Origin: Candidatus Aminicenantota bacterium
GTDB lineage: Bacteria; Acidobacteriota; Aminicenantia; Aminicenantales; Saccharicenantaceae
Direction of reading: 5' to 3'
Assembly (NCBI GenBank): GCA_026393975.1
Contig: JAPKZD010000025.1
Location: 81,568-145,567 of the forward strand
DNA: 64,000 bases
This document shows, piece after piece, positions 50,680 through 59,577 of the stretch. The notes under the pieces are model-generated. The model was not told the origin of the DNA, ran no database searches, and was given only the letters and a program-made list of their open reading frames with translations. Position 1 is the stretch's first letter. Every line of letters starts with the position of its first letter. The position numbers and the translations under genes were made by a program.

Positions 50680-51924
50680 ATGGACGTCGGGAGGATCGTC
50701 ACGTTTAAACCGTTCGCCTCGAGCGCCCGCATGCGGGAGCTGATGGCCGGATACTTCAGGGACCTGAACCGGGCGGCCCTCGAGGGGAGGCCTAAGATCG
50801 CCTGGTGTTCCAGCGTCGGGCCGGCCGAGCTCCTGCTCAGCCTGGGCTACGCCGTTTTCTATCCGGAGAACCATGCCGCCATGCTGGGGGCGACGCGGGA
50901 GGCGAGGAAAACTATTCCCGTGGCCAACGCGGCCGGATATTCACCGGATATCTGCTCTTATCTCACGAGCGACATCGGTGCTTACTTGCGGCGGGAGACG
51001 CCTCTCTCCAAGGTTTATCCCGAGATCGTCACCGTCCCCCGGCCGGACGTCCTCGTGTACAACAACGTTCAATGCCGCGACGTCCAGGAATGGTTCTCCT
51101 GGTACGGTCGTGAATTCGCCGTCCCCGTTCTCGGCGTGGCGACGCCCCGCAACATCGCTGCAATCACCCCGGAGCTTCTGGCCGGCATCGCCGGGCAGAT
51201 CCGGGCTCTCGTCCCCCCGCTCGAGAAGATCGCTGGCCGCCGATTCGACATCGACCGGCTGAGAGCCGTGATGAGCCTGTCCCGGGACGGAAGCGAGATG
51301 TGGAAACGAGTCCTCGAAGCCAACCGGGTTCGTCCCGCCCCGTTGAGTTTTTTCGACGCCGCCGTCCATATGGGGCCGGCAGTCGTCCTGAGGGGTACGG
51401 AAGAGGTCCTCGCCTATTACAGGGTCCTGCTTCGGGAGGTCGAAGGCCGCGTCGCCCGAGGTGAAGGAGCCGTCGAAGGAGAGCGATTTCGCCTCTATTG
51501 GGAAGGCATGCCGATCTGGGGCAAATTGCGAGACTTGGCCGAGTTCTTCATCGGCCTGCGGACAAACATCGTCGCGTCCACATACTGCAACAGCTGGATC
51601 TTCGAGAGCGGGGACCTCGCCGATCCGTTCCTGGACTTGGCCCGCTCCTCGGCCGGGTTGTTCATCGCCTGGGACGAGGACGCTAAAGAGCGGTACCTGA
51701 GGGACATGGCCGAAACGTACGGCGTCCACGGCTTCATCTTTCATGACGCCAAGACCTGCCCCCACAATTCCAACAATCGCTACGGCCTTCCCGGCCGCTT
51801 GGAGAAAGCGACGGGAATCCCAACGCTGACCATTCACGGCGACGTCAACGACCTTCGCTGCTACTCCGAGGACCAGACGCGGACCGCCATCGAGGCGTTC
51901 ATCGAACGCCTGGAGGAGGGCTGA
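50680..51924 (+). CDS. 2-hydroxyacyl-CoA dehydratase/double-cubane-type Fe-S protein (HgdB family)
   Basis: A 414-residue protein of the HgdB/FldC/BcrB superfamily. Cys43 (IAWCSSVGPAE), Cys92 (SPDICSYL) and Cys132 (NNVQCRDVQ) fit iron-sulfur ligation, and further cysteines occur in STYCNSW, AKTCPHNS and LRCYSED. Such proteins, powered by an ATPase activator, dehydrate 2-hydroxyacyl-CoA or reduce hard substrates. Dehydratases normally have two subunits; only one gene is present, so a homodimer or a double-cubane-cluster protein is possible. The activator gene follows directly. Confidence 0.8.
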   Translation: MDVGRIVTFKPFASSARMRELMAGYFRDLNRAALEGRPKIAWCSSVGPAELLLSLGYAVFYPENHAAMLGATREARKTIPVANAAGYSPDICSYLTSDIGAYLRRETPLSKVYPEIVTVPRPDVLVYNNVQCRDVQEWFSWYGREFAVPVLGVATPRNIAAITPELLAGIAGQIRALVPPLEKIAGRRFDIDRLRAVMSLSRDGSEMWKRVLEANRVRPAPLSFFDAAVHMGPAVVLRGTEEVLAYYRVLLREVEGRVARGEGAVEGERFRLYWEGMPIWGKLRDLAEFFIGLRTNIVASTYCNSWIFESGDLADPFLDLARSSAGLFIAWDEDAKERYLRDMAETYGVHGFIFHDAKTCPHNSNNRYGLPGRLEKATGIPTLTIHGDVNDLRCYSEDQTRTAIEAFIERLEEG

Positions 51925-52737
51925 ATGCCGGAACATCGTCCCCCGGGCGGAAGCAGGATCTTCGCCGGCCTGGATATCGGGTCTTCGGCCGTCAAGGTCG
52001 TTCTGCTGGACGGGGACGGATCGTTCGCCGGGCACGCCGTCAGGGTCCTGGGGTCAGACCTCAGGCATGCCGCCGCCGCCGCCCTCGACGACGCCGCTGG
52101 GGAGGCCGGGCTCAAACGGCCCTCGTTCGACGGCCTCGTCGCCACCGGATTCGGCCGGTCCGCCTGGACGGAAGCTTCGGCCGCCAAGACCGAGATCAGC
52201 TGTCACGCCAAGGGCAGTTATCATGATGTCCGCCGCCCCCATACCCTCATCGACATCGGGGGGCAGGACTGCAAGATCATCCGGATCGATGGCCAGGGAC
52301 GAAGGATGGGCTTCAGGATGAACCGGAAATGCGCCGCCGGGACGGGCGCATTCCTGGAGGAGGCCGCCCTGCGGCTCCGCGTCGGCCTGGAGACATTTGA
52401 CGATCTCGCCCGGAGCTCGACCAGGGATGTCGAGATCGGGAGCTACTGCACCGTGTTCGCCGCCGCCGAGATCCTCCATTTAATCCGCCGAGGCGTCGAG
52501 ATGCCGGATATCGTCAAGGGGCTCTTCGGATCCATCGTCCAACGGACGATGGAAATGGACCTTCTCGAGGGGGACGTGGTCCTGACCGGCGGAGTGGCGG
52601 CCCATCATCCCTTCCTGATTCGCATGTTCGAAACCCGTCTGGGCCGCCCTGTCATCGTTCCCCCGCGAGCCCAGTTCACGGGCGCGTTAGGCGCGGCGAT
52701 CTTCGCCCTGGAAGCCTGGAGCGGACGACATGCTTGA
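51925..52737 (+). CDS. ATP-dependent activator of dehydratase/reductase (HgdC/BadF family)
   Basis: A 270-residue ASKHA-fold ATPase. GLDIGSSAVKVVLLD is the phosphate motif, IDIGGQDCKII follows, and Cys136 (NRKCAAGTGAFLE) with Cys175 (GSYCTVFAAAEI) bind the 4Fe-4S cluster shared by the dimer. It uses ATP hydrolysis to push a low-potential electron into the partner encoded just upstream; its ATG abuts that gene's stop. Oxygen-sensitive chemistry is expected, supporting an anaerobic host. Confidence 0.93.
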   Translation: MPEHRPPGGSRIFAGLDIGSSAVKVVLLDGDGSFAGHAVRVLGSDLRHAAAAALDDAAGEAGLKRPSFDGLVATGFGRSAWTEASAAKTEISCHAKGSYHDVRRPHTLIDIGGQDCKIIRIDGQGRRMGFRMNRKCAAGTGAFLEEAALRLRVGLETFDDLARSSTRDVEIGSYCTVFAAAEILHLIRRGVEMPDIVKGLFGSIVQRTMEMDLLEGDVVLTGGVAAHHPFLIRMFETRLGRPVIVPPRAQFTGALGAAIFALEAWSGRHA

Positions 52738-54823
52738 TCTGCTGTTCCGGCCGCGATCCGTGGGCATCATCGGCGTTTCGAGTGAACCGCTGAGCATCGG
52801 CCGCCGGATCCTTCAGAACCTGCTGGACCACGGATACCGGGGACAAATCCACCTGATCACTCCACGCGCCGCTGCGATCGGGTCCTTTCGGACGTATCCC
52901 TCGATCCTGGAGGTGCCCGGGGATGTTGACCTCGTGAACATCGCCGTCCGAAGCGCGTTGGTCCCGGGGGTCCTGGAGGAATGCGGACGGAAGGGAGTCC
53001 GGTTTGCCGTGATCCACGCCGCCGGCTTCAAGGAGGCCGGCGAAGAGGGCCGGGCCTTGGAGGCCAGGATCCTGTCGATCGCCCGGGCGTTTGGAATGCG
53101 TCTCTGTGGGCCGAACTCGCAGGGCATCCAGATGTCCGATCCCTCGTTTCCCGTCTACGCCAATTTCACGTTCGTGCCCATGATCCCCGGGAATATCTCC
53201 ATCCTGGCCCAAAGCGGGGGAGTGGGAGAGACCCTGAAGCTCCATCTTTTCCGCGCCGGCCTGGGGCTGCGGATATACGCCAGCTATGGGAACGAATCCG
53301 ACCTCGGACTGAACGAGTTCCTCGATCACTGCGGTCGCGATCCCGGCACCCGCGCAATCATGCTCCATATTGAAACATTAAAGGACCCGGCCGGATTTCT
53401 CGATGTCGCCTCGCGGATCTCCGCCATCAAGCCCATCCTAGCCCTGAAGACCGGCCGGACTCCCGAAGGGACGCGCGCGGCCGCGTCCCACACGGGAGTT
53501 CTCGTCGAGCCGGATGACCTGGCCGAGGCCGTTTTCGATAAGAGCGGAGTCCTCAGCTTCAGGACCCAAGAGGAGATCATTGGGGCCGCCGCCGCTTTTT
53601 CCGTGCAACGTTGTCCCAAGGGCCGACGTGTGGCCGTGCTGACCAACACGGGAGGACCAGCGGTCATAGCGATCGATGAATGCGTGGCGGCAGGATTGCG
53701 GCCGGCGGACCTCGGTCCGGAAACCCGGACCGCCTTGAGCCGGGTCTTGGCTTCGGAGGCGTCCCTATCCAATCCGGTGGACGTCCTGGCAACGGCGGGC
53801 CCGGAAGCTTTCGGTGCTGCCATGGAGGTCCTGCTGGCCGATCCCAATGTGGATTCCTTGCTCCTCGTCTTCGTCACGGCGCCTTTCGTCGATAGCGCTG
53901 CGATCTCGCAACGGCTTGCCGACGTCGCCGCGGCATCGGGCAAAACCGTCGTCAGCCAGGTCATCACTCTTGATCCGGCGGGCGACGTCGTCCGGACGCT
54001 CCGGGGGAGGAACGTTCCGGTTTACGATTATGCCGAGACGGCGGCCAGAGCCCTGGCGGCCCTGACGGAATACCAGATGCTCGCGGCCCGAAACCTTGCC
54101 CTGACGGTCCCGCAACCCGGGCCTCCGGCAGGGGTCGCCGATGTGCTCGAGCGCTACCGCGGCCGGGATTCGCTCCTGTTCCCGACGGATGCCCATCGGC
54201 TCCTCGGTCTTTACGGGATTGCAGCGGTCGAGCCCATTCCCGTTCGAGGACGGGACGGCTTGGCCTCGGCCGCCGCCCGGGCGGGATTCCCCCTGGTGTT
54301 GAAAGCGGCTTCCCCGGCGATCGTCCACAAGACGGAATCGGAGGCGGTCGTCCTCGGCTTGCGGGACCTCGGTGAGCTCGAGGCCGCCTATGACCGCATG
54401 TCGGGAAGATGGCCCTGTGAGGAAACGCGTTTCTTCGTGCAGAGGCAGGTCGAGGGAGGCCGGGAAGTCATCATGGGAGCCACGGCCAACCGGGGGCTGG
54501 CGCCCACCATAGCGTTCGGTCTGGGCGGGATCTGGGTCGAAGCCCTCAAGGACGTCCGGTTCAAGCTGGCGCCGCTCTCGCCCGAAGAAGCGGCGGATAT
54601 GATCCGATCCATCCAAGGCTTCCCCGTCCTGGCCGGCTTCCGAGGGTCGGATCCGGTGGACCTCGCCGCTCTCGAAGACATGCTGGTGCGCGTGGCGGGA
54701 ATGGCCGCGGCAATTCCTGAGATCCGGGAAATCGATCTAAATCCCGTCATGGCCCTCGGGGAAGGGCTGGGCGCGATCGTCGTCGACGCTCGGATCCGGG
54801 TGCGATCCGCTTCAGCGGTTTGA
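52730..54823 (+). CDS. ADP-forming acyl-CoA synthetase (acetate-CoA ligase family, fused alpha-beta)
   Basis: A 697-residue enzyme with CoA-binding domain (RPRSVGIIGVSSEP), CoA-ligase domain with the phosphohistidine His254 (AASHTGVLVE) and a C-terminal ATP-grasp domain (FPLVLKAASPAIVHKTESEAVV, VQRQVEGGREVIMG, REIDLNPVM). The fused order is that of many bacterial and archaeal ADP-forming acetyl/arylacetyl-CoA synthetases. It forms or cleaves an acyl-CoA with ATP or ADP. Beside the dehydratase it may make the CoA thioester of the dehydratase substrate. It overlaps the activator gene by 8 bases. Confidence 0.88.
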   Translation: MLDLLFRPRSVGIIGVSSEPLSIGRRILQNLLDHGYRGQIHLITPRAAAIGSFRTYPSILEVPGDVDLVNIAVRSALVPGVLEECGRKGVRFAVIHAAGFKEAGEEGRALEARILSIARAFGMRLCGPNSQGIQMSDPSFPVYANFTFVPMIPGNISILAQSGGVGETLKLHLFRAGLGLRIYASYGNESDLGLNEFLDHCGRDPGTRAIMLHIETLKDPAGFLDVASRISAIKPILALKTGRTPEGTRAAASHTGVLVEPDDLAEAVFDKSGVLSFRTQEEIIGAAAAFSVQRCPKGRRVAVLTNTGGPAVIAIDECVAAGLRPADLGPETRTALSRVLASEASLSNPVDVLATAGPEAFGAAMEVLLADPNVDSLLLVFVTAPFVDSAAISQRLADVAAASGKTVVSQVITLDPAGDVVRTLRGRNVPVYDYAETAARALAALTEYQMLAARNLALTVPQPGPPAGVADVLERYRGRDSLLFPTDAHRLLGLYGIAAVEPIPVRGRDGLASAAARAGFPLVLKAASPAIVHKTESEAVVLGLRDLGELEAAYDRMSGRWPCEETRFFVQRQVEGGREVIMGATANRGLAPTIAFGLGGIWVEALKDVRFKLAPLSPEEAADMIRSIQGFPVLAGFRGSDPVDLAALEDMLVRVAGMAAAIPEIREIDLNPVMALGEGLGAIVVDARIRVRSASAV

Positions 54824-54848
54824 CGAAAAGAGGTCAATCCATTAGAAT
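54820..54848 (+). promoter_or_regulatory. Promoter within the end of the synthetase gene
   Basis: TTGACG (54820-54825) and TAGAAT (54843-54848) are 17 bases apart, both one base from consensus. The -35 box overlaps the stop codon of the synthetase gene. It gives the following dehydrogenase gene its own promoter. Confidence 0.6.
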
Positions 54849-54885
54849 TATTCGGACGACGGAGCTTAAGGGCTCGTACAGAAAA

Positions 54886-55863
54886 ATGGATCACAAGACA
54901 AACGGGGTTGGTTTCGAGCGCATTGCCGTCATCGGCGCGGGACCGGTGGGGTCGATCTCCGCCGCGTTCCTGACCCGGTCGGGGAAGGTTGTCTTCCTGA
55001 CCGACCTGAAGACCGATCGCATCGAGACCGTCCGGGAAAGGGGTTTGTCCCTCGTCGGGAAGACGGATCCGTTCACGGTCCAGCCTTCGCTCGCGGAGGC
55101 TTCCAAGGCCGGCCTGGCGGCTTTCCGGCCGGATTGGATCTTCGTGGGCGTGAAATCCTTCAGTTTGATCCCCTTGTTGGACGAACTCTCCGGGATCATC
55201 GAGCCCGGCCCGAAGTTCCTGATCATGCAAAACGGATTGGACAATGAAGAGCCGGTCGCCCTCCGGTTCGGGCGGCCGAACGTTTTCCGGGCCGTCATCA
55301 ATTTTGCCGGGATGCTCAAGGAAAACGGCGCCGTTCATCTCTCCTTCTTCAATCCGCCGAACTACGTGGGCGCTCTGGCGCCCGAGAGCGAGCCCGTTTC
55401 GCACCGTCTGGCAGAGGTCCTGACCGAGGCCGGACTCGAAACCCGCTCCGTCCCCGATATCAAGAGATACGAGTGGATCAAGACCATCCTGGCAGCGGCC
55501 TTGATGCCGGTCTGCGGGCCGACCGGGCTGACCATGAAGGAAGCCCTGGAGTTCGACGAGACGAGGGCCCTCTGCGAGAAGATCCTTGAGGAAAGTATCG
55601 CCGTGGCGGCCAGGGTCGGCTACGATTTCGGAGAAGAATTCTTCTCCGAATGCCTCCGCTATTTGGCCGGCGCCGGAGACCACAAGCCCTCGTCCTCCGT
55701 CGATCTCGAAGCCGGGAATCCGGTCGAGTACGTCTTCCAGCCGATCATCGACTTCGGCCGGGCCGTCGGGTCCCCCACCCCCTGCCTGGAAACCTTGACC
55801 CTGATCATGCGGACCCAGGAAGAACGGCGGGATCGATCGGGCCGGGCCGGGGCCTACAGATAA
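54886..55863 (+). CDS. Ketopantoate-reductase-family 2-hydroxyacid dehydrogenase
   Basis: A 325-residue protein of the ApbA/PanE fold. AVIGAGPVGS is the NADPH motif, FVGVKSFSL and LIMQNGLDNEEP follow, and YEWIKTILAAALMPVCGPTG holds the conserved lysine. The asparagine usually after this lysine in ketopantoate reductase is not seen (Ala instead), hinting at another 2-keto acid. Some members reduce bulky or aromatic 2-keto acids. Next to a 2-hydroxyacyl-CoA dehydratase-like pair and a CoA ligase this could make the 2-hydroxy acid. The start at ATG 54886 is preferred over a TTG at 54820 because of the promoter in between. Confidence 0.75.
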   Translation: MDHKTNGVGFERIAVIGAGPVGSISAAFLTRSGKVVFLTDLKTDRIETVRERGLSLVGKTDPFTVQPSLAEASKAGLAAFRPDWIFVGVKSFSLIPLLDELSGIIEPGPKFLIMQNGLDNEEPVALRFGRPNVFRAVINFAGMLKENGAVHLSFFNPPNYVGALAPESEPVSHRLAEVLTEAGLETRSVPDIKRYEWIKTILAAALMPVCGPTGLTMKEALEFDETRALCEKILEESIAVAARVGYDFGEEFFSECLRYLAGAGDHKPSSSVDLEAGNPVEYVFQPIIDFGRAVGSPTPCLETLTLIMRTQEERRDRSGRAGAYR

Positions 55864-57422
55864 CCGAGCGATCGGAGGGTCTCGGCAAGGACCGTTTGGT
55901 CCTCGGCCGACGGCTCTTCCCCGGGAACGGCGGATCGCAGAGCCTCGGCCAGAACGTTGGCTTCCTTTTTCAGCCGGACAGCGATGTCGGGCTTCCTCCG
56001 GGCCAAATTAACGCGCTCCTCCGGGTCCGCACGAAGATCGTAAAGCTCGGTGGGAGCTTCGGGATCGACGGGCGCGAAGGCAAGCTTCCAGCCTCCGGAC
56101 CGGATTCCCCTGATATAGAACTCATGCGGGGCCTGGGCGCCGCCTCGCGCCTCCATATAGAGCGGACGTTCCTCGACCGCGCCCGTACCGAGCAGCGGGG
56201 CGAAGCTGGTCCCGAGCCCCGGAAAAGGCGGCACCTCAAAACCGAGGATCTCGCACAGGGTCGGCATGACGTCGATGTGGCGCACGGTGCTCTCCTGGAG
56301 CCGCGGCGACGTCCCCAGGGCCGGGCCGGCGATGAGGAACGGGATCCGGGTCAGGTAATCGTACACATGGTAGCCGTGTTGGAGATGGAATTGGGACAAG
56401 GTCACCCGGAGCATTTGGAGTTGTGCGGCTCTGCTGTCGCCCAGCCACACGGCCCGACCGATGCGGTAATCCTCTTTTTTCAGCCGCCACATCTCCCGCA
56501 TTCCCTCCGGGGTGGGCCGAAAGCGCTGTGTTCTCAAGCGTGTGAGGGCGACCCAGAGGAGATTCAGGATGATCGCCAGCCTCTCTCGGGGCGCAATCCG
56601 GCCGTTTTCGAGACGCGTAATACGGTCCAGGCGGAGAGATGCGTCATGGAGCTGGTGGCCCCGTTTCTTATAAAGGGCGACATCTTCCTGGACCCGGGTA
56701 TCCTCTTCATGATCGAGCCGCGGGATCCTGAGCTTTTCCGTGAAGTAAGGCAGGAGAGTTCCGTCGGGGATCTCTTCTCCGACACGCTCCCCGTGGTCGC
56801 CGGTGAGAACGACCAGCGCGTCCGGCCCCGCGGCATCGATCAATTCGCCGATGAATCCATCCAGGGCGCTCCAAGCCCGATCGTAGAGCGAAGCGCCCCA
56901 CGCTGCCGAGTTGAAAGCGGGGGGGACCCGGCGTGGTTCGTGGATCTCCCAGAGATGAACGAGCAGGAACCAGGGCGACTCGTATCGGCGGGCGCGGAGA
57001 TTCCTGAGGACCCGGCTTCCCCAGCGCGTGGACGCATACGCATTCTGGCCCCGATGGATGTATTCTTTGAATCCCTTCCCGATCCCGAGCATCGGGAGAA
57101 GAGGGCCGGTGACCTCGGCATGGGTATGATAGCCGCCGCGCGCCAGGATCTTGGCCAGGGTGGGCAATGCGGGGTTCATCTGGACGCCCAGGAGGCTGGA
57201 GACGCCATGGGCCGGGCTGTAGCATCCGGTGAAGAAAGAAGCGAACGAGGGCGAGGTGATGGGATTTTCGACGAACATGCGAGGGAAAGCCACGGCCCTC
57301 CGGGAGAAGTCATCGATCCGAGGTGTCCGGCAGGTGCGGCCCGGACCGAACACGCGGTCGGAACGCAGACAGTCGACGACGATCATCAGGACATCGGGTT
57401 TTGCTGAGGCAGCGAATCTCAT
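55854..57422 (-). CDS. Alkaline-phosphatase-superfamily (sulfatase-like) hydrolase with non-canonical nucleophile
   Basis: A 522-residue protein of the sulfatase/phosphotransferase fold. IVVDCLRSD near the N-terminus holds the metal-binding Asp17; VVLTGDHGERVGEE is the second metal motif. The usual sulfatase nucleophile pattern CxPxR reads Thr56-Ser-Pro-Ser-Phe60, so the formylglycine cysteine and the arginine are both lost. A Thr nucleophile points to phosphate-group transfer or hydrolysis rather than sulfatase activity. The ending LRSLGYL is common in this group. No signal peptide is evident. It converges on, and overlaps by 10 bases, the dehydrogenase gene. Confidence 0.72.
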   Translation of the reverse strand: MRFAASAKPDVLMIVVDCLRSDRVFGPGRTCRTPRIDDFSRRAVAFPRMFVENPITSPSFASFFTGCYSPAHGVSSLLGVQMNPALPTLAKILARGGYHTHAEVTGPLLPMLGIGKGFKEYIHRGQNAYASTRWGSRVLRNLRARRYESPWFLLVHLWEIHEPRRVPPAFNSAAWGASLYDRAWSALDGFIGELIDAAGPDALVVLTGDHGERVGEEIPDGTLLPYFTEKLRIPRLDHEEDTRVQEDVALYKKRGHQLHDASLRLDRITRLENGRIAPRERLAIILNLLWVALTRLRTQRFRPTPEGMREMWRLKKEDYRIGRAVWLGDSRAAQLQMLRVTLSQFHLQHGYHVYDYLTRIPFLIAGPALGTSPRLQESTVRHIDVMPTLCEILGFEVPPFPGLGTSFAPLLGTGAVEERPLYMEARGGAQAPHEFYIRGIRSGGWKLAFAPVDPEAPTELYDLRADPEERVNLARRKPDIAVRLKKEANVLAEALRSAVPGEEPSAEDQTVLAETLRSLGYL

Positions 57423-57508
57423 TCCGGCTCCGCGGCCATTTTAACAGCTTTGGCAGGTCCTTTCCAAGCCCCCATCGCACATTGTATCTCGGGGCCGATT
57501 TAGATAGA

Positions 57509-58282
57509 ATGGCTTTTCTTTCAGGCGCAACCGTGAGCATCTCAGACACTTGGTGGCAATCGAACCCGATCCTCAGATCTGTGATCCATACCATGGTCGG
57601 AGCCCTGTCCTACCCCGGATTGGCCCTCGTCAATACGATGAGGATCTCCGGCACGGCCGGCCTTTCCGAGCTCCCCGCCCGGAACGTCCTTTTCATCAGC
57701 AATCATGCGACCTATTTCGCCGAGGTCATCGCTTTTCTTCATGTTTTTTGCGCGGTCAAGTGGAGAAAAGTCGACCGGCTGGGTTGCCCGTATTACCTTT
57801 TGAGCCCCTTTATTGGATGTTCCTTCGTGGCCGCCGAAGAGACGATGAAGACAGGCGCCCTGGCCCGCCTGCTGAGACTGGCGGGGGCGGTGGAGGTCAA
57901 GAGAACCTGGCGAATGGGCGACCGGGACTTGAAGAGGGACCGGGATCCCTACGATACCGAGAAGATCGTCCGTGCACTGGAGAAAGGCTGGGTTATTACC
58001 TTTCCCCAGGGCACGACCCAGGCGCGAGCGCCGGGACGGAAGGGGACCGCGCACATCATCAAGCAATGCTGTCCGATCGTTGTCCCTATCGTGGCTCGCG
58101 GGTTCGACCGGGCCTTCGACAAAGATGGGCTTAGGCTCCGGAAGATCGGGACGGGCTTGTCGGTGACTTTTAAAAGCCCCCTGCTCTTCGCGCCCGAAGC
58201 ATCGCCGGAGACGATCCTGGAGAGGGTCATGGACGCCATTGAGGAGGACGAGACGCATTGGGGACGGCCGGAACCAGGATGA
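57509..58282 (+). CDS. Lysophospholipid acyltransferase-like protein 2
   Basis: A 257-residue PlsC-like protein. SNHATYFAEV holds the histidine, but the acidic residue of the HX4D motif is replaced by Ala, with Glu next to it; FPQGTTQARAPGRKGT stands for the FPEGTR motif. A membrane-associated acyl transfer role is likely, with altered motif. The start at ATG 57509 has no good ribosome binding site; a GTG at 57533 is an alternative. Its stop overlaps the start of the deacetylase gene. Confidence 0.78.
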   Translation: MAFLSGATVSISDTWWQSNPILRSVIHTMVGALSYPGLALVNTMRISGTAGLSELPARNVLFISNHATYFAEVIAFLHVFCAVKWRKVDRLGCPYYLLSPFIGCSFVAAEETMKTGALARLLRLAGAVEVKRTWRMGDRDLKRDRDPYDTEKIVRALEKGWVITFPQGTTQARAPGRKGTAHIIKQCCPIVVPIVARGFDRAFDKDGLRLRKIGTGLSVTFKSPLLFAPEASPETILERVMDAIEEDETHWGRPEPG

Positions 58283-59190
58283 GAGATGATCCCGGTACGG
58301 AGAAAAGGACACCTCTTCGGCTTCCCCTCTCCGTTTTTCATATCTGCGCCGGCGCGGCGACTTTAGTATCCGCCGGGATGCTGATTTTCAATCCATGGCT
58401 GGCAGCCCTGCCGTTCGCTCTCCTTTTCATGGCCTGCCTGATCGCCCCGTTCGTTCCCCGGTTCGGCTTCTTCCTGCCGGTTCTGACACGGGGGAGCCGA
58501 ACACGACCTGTCGTGGCCCTCACCTTCGACGACGGGCCCGATCCGGTCACGACCCCGATGCTCTTGGACCTGCTCTTCCGGCACGGAGCCCCGGCGACGT
58601 TTTTCGTCATCGGGGCCAAGGCCGAACGGCATCCGGACCTTGTCCGCGCGATCCTTGCCGGCGGCCACGAGATCGGTAACCACACATATGATCATGACGT
58701 GTTCCTGATGCTTCGAGGGCGGGCCCGGCTGCGCCGGGAGATCTCTCGCGCGCAGGACGTGCTTCGGCCCTTCGGCATCAGCCCGCTTGTCTTTCGCCCC
58801 CCCGTCGGGATCACGAACCCCTGGCTCTTCGGCGCGCTCGTTGATGCCGGGATGATTTGTGTCTGTTTCCGGCGCCGGCCGGCCGATTTCGGGAACCGCC
58901 GGATCAAACGGCTGAAAGACCGGGTCGTCAGGAACCTAGCCGCCGGAGACATCCTGCTCATGCACGAAGGGATCCCAAAGCGGTCGGAAGGGCAGGCTCG
59001 TAGTTGGCTTGCCGCGGTCGAAGGCGTCCTGGAAAGGATGGCTCAAAAAGGCCTGCGGCCCGCGTTATTGTCCGAGACGATCCGCCGGCCCGTGTTCGAA
59101 TCCGTTCCGTCGCCGTCCGGAAACCCGGAGGAGCCTCCGCGGGGCGGGATTCCTGCCGGCGTCTTAAAGCCGGGAAAGGGAAATCGATGA
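58279..59190 (+). CDS. Polysaccharide deacetylase-like protein (NodB domain) with membrane anchor
   Basis: A 303-residue protein. Two hydrophobic helices (residues 16-66) precede a NodB-type deacetylase domain with TFDDGPDP (Asp84, Asp85), HTYDHD (His135, His139) and FRPPVG. These are the metal-site residues of CE4 enzymes, which remove acetyl groups from sugars. The ending beyond residue 270 is proline-rich. It may act on the sugar part added by the cluster glycosyltransferase. It is coupled by ATGA overlaps to the acyltransferase and the small membrane protein. Confidence 0.85.
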   Translation: MRDDPGTEKRTPLRLPLSVFHICAGAATLVSAGMLIFNPWLAALPFALLFMACLIAPFVPRFGFFLPVLTRGSRTRPVVALTFDDGPDPVTTPMLLDLLFRHGAPATFFVIGAKAERHPDLVRAILAGGHEIGNHTYDHDVFLMLRGRARLRREISRAQDVLRPFGISPLVFRPPVGITNPWLFGALVDAGMICVCFRRRPADFGNRRIKRLKDRVVRNLAAGDILLMHEGIPKRSEGQARSWLAAVEGVLERMAQKGLRPALLSETIRRPVFESVPSPSGNPEEPPRGGIPAGVLKPGKGNR

Positions 59191-59558
59191 TCACCGTCTG
59201 GAAGCGGAAGCTGGCCGGCACCCGTTGGGTCCGGCACGCCCTGGAAAAGGCCGCGATCGAAAAAGGCTCCAAGGAAAAGCCGAAACCCCGGTTCTACGTC
59301 GGGGTGGCCGTCATGGGATTGAGCTATATTCTGGGTTGGCCGCTCGTCAGCGTGTTGGGGATTCTGGCCGCTCGCCGGCATCGGCCCGAGATCTTCGCGA
59401 TCGGCACTCCTGTGGCCTACGGCTTCTCGACACTGTTCTTACTATTGGGCGCGGGACTGGCGGGAAAGGACGGGTTACGATATCTTCGATGGCTCTTCCA
59501 CCGGCTCGTGGCCCGCTTCTATGCCCGATATCTTGCGGAAAGCGGCGGGCACAGATAA
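59187..59558 (+). CDS. Small membrane protein, possibly ApeG-like
   Basis: A 123-residue protein with a basic N-terminus and two hydrophobic segments (about 40-60 and 72-92). It overlaps the deacetylase gene by 4 bases. Aryl-polyene clusters include a small unknown membrane protein (ApeG); similarity is only in size and context. Function unknown. Confidence 0.55.
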   Translation: MITVWKRKLAGTRWVRHALEKAAIEKGSKEKPKPRFYVGVAVMGLSYILGWPLVSVLGILAARRHRPEIFAIGTPVAYGFSTLFLLLGAGLAGKDGLRYLRWLFHRLVARFYARYLAESGGHR

Positions 59559-59577
59559 GAATCCCCGACGGGGTTCG

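Noticed and set aside
54820..54885. TTG start for the dehydrogenase at 54820
   Set aside because: This would place the start inside a good -35 box, and the added 22 residues do not belong to the family N-terminus.
55854..57422. Plain annotation as an active arylsulfatase
   Set aside because: The formylglycine-forming cysteine and the arginine of the motif are both missing.
59559..59577. CCCCGACGGGG as a terminator after the small membrane protein gene
   Set aside because: The stem is only four pairs and there is no T-run.
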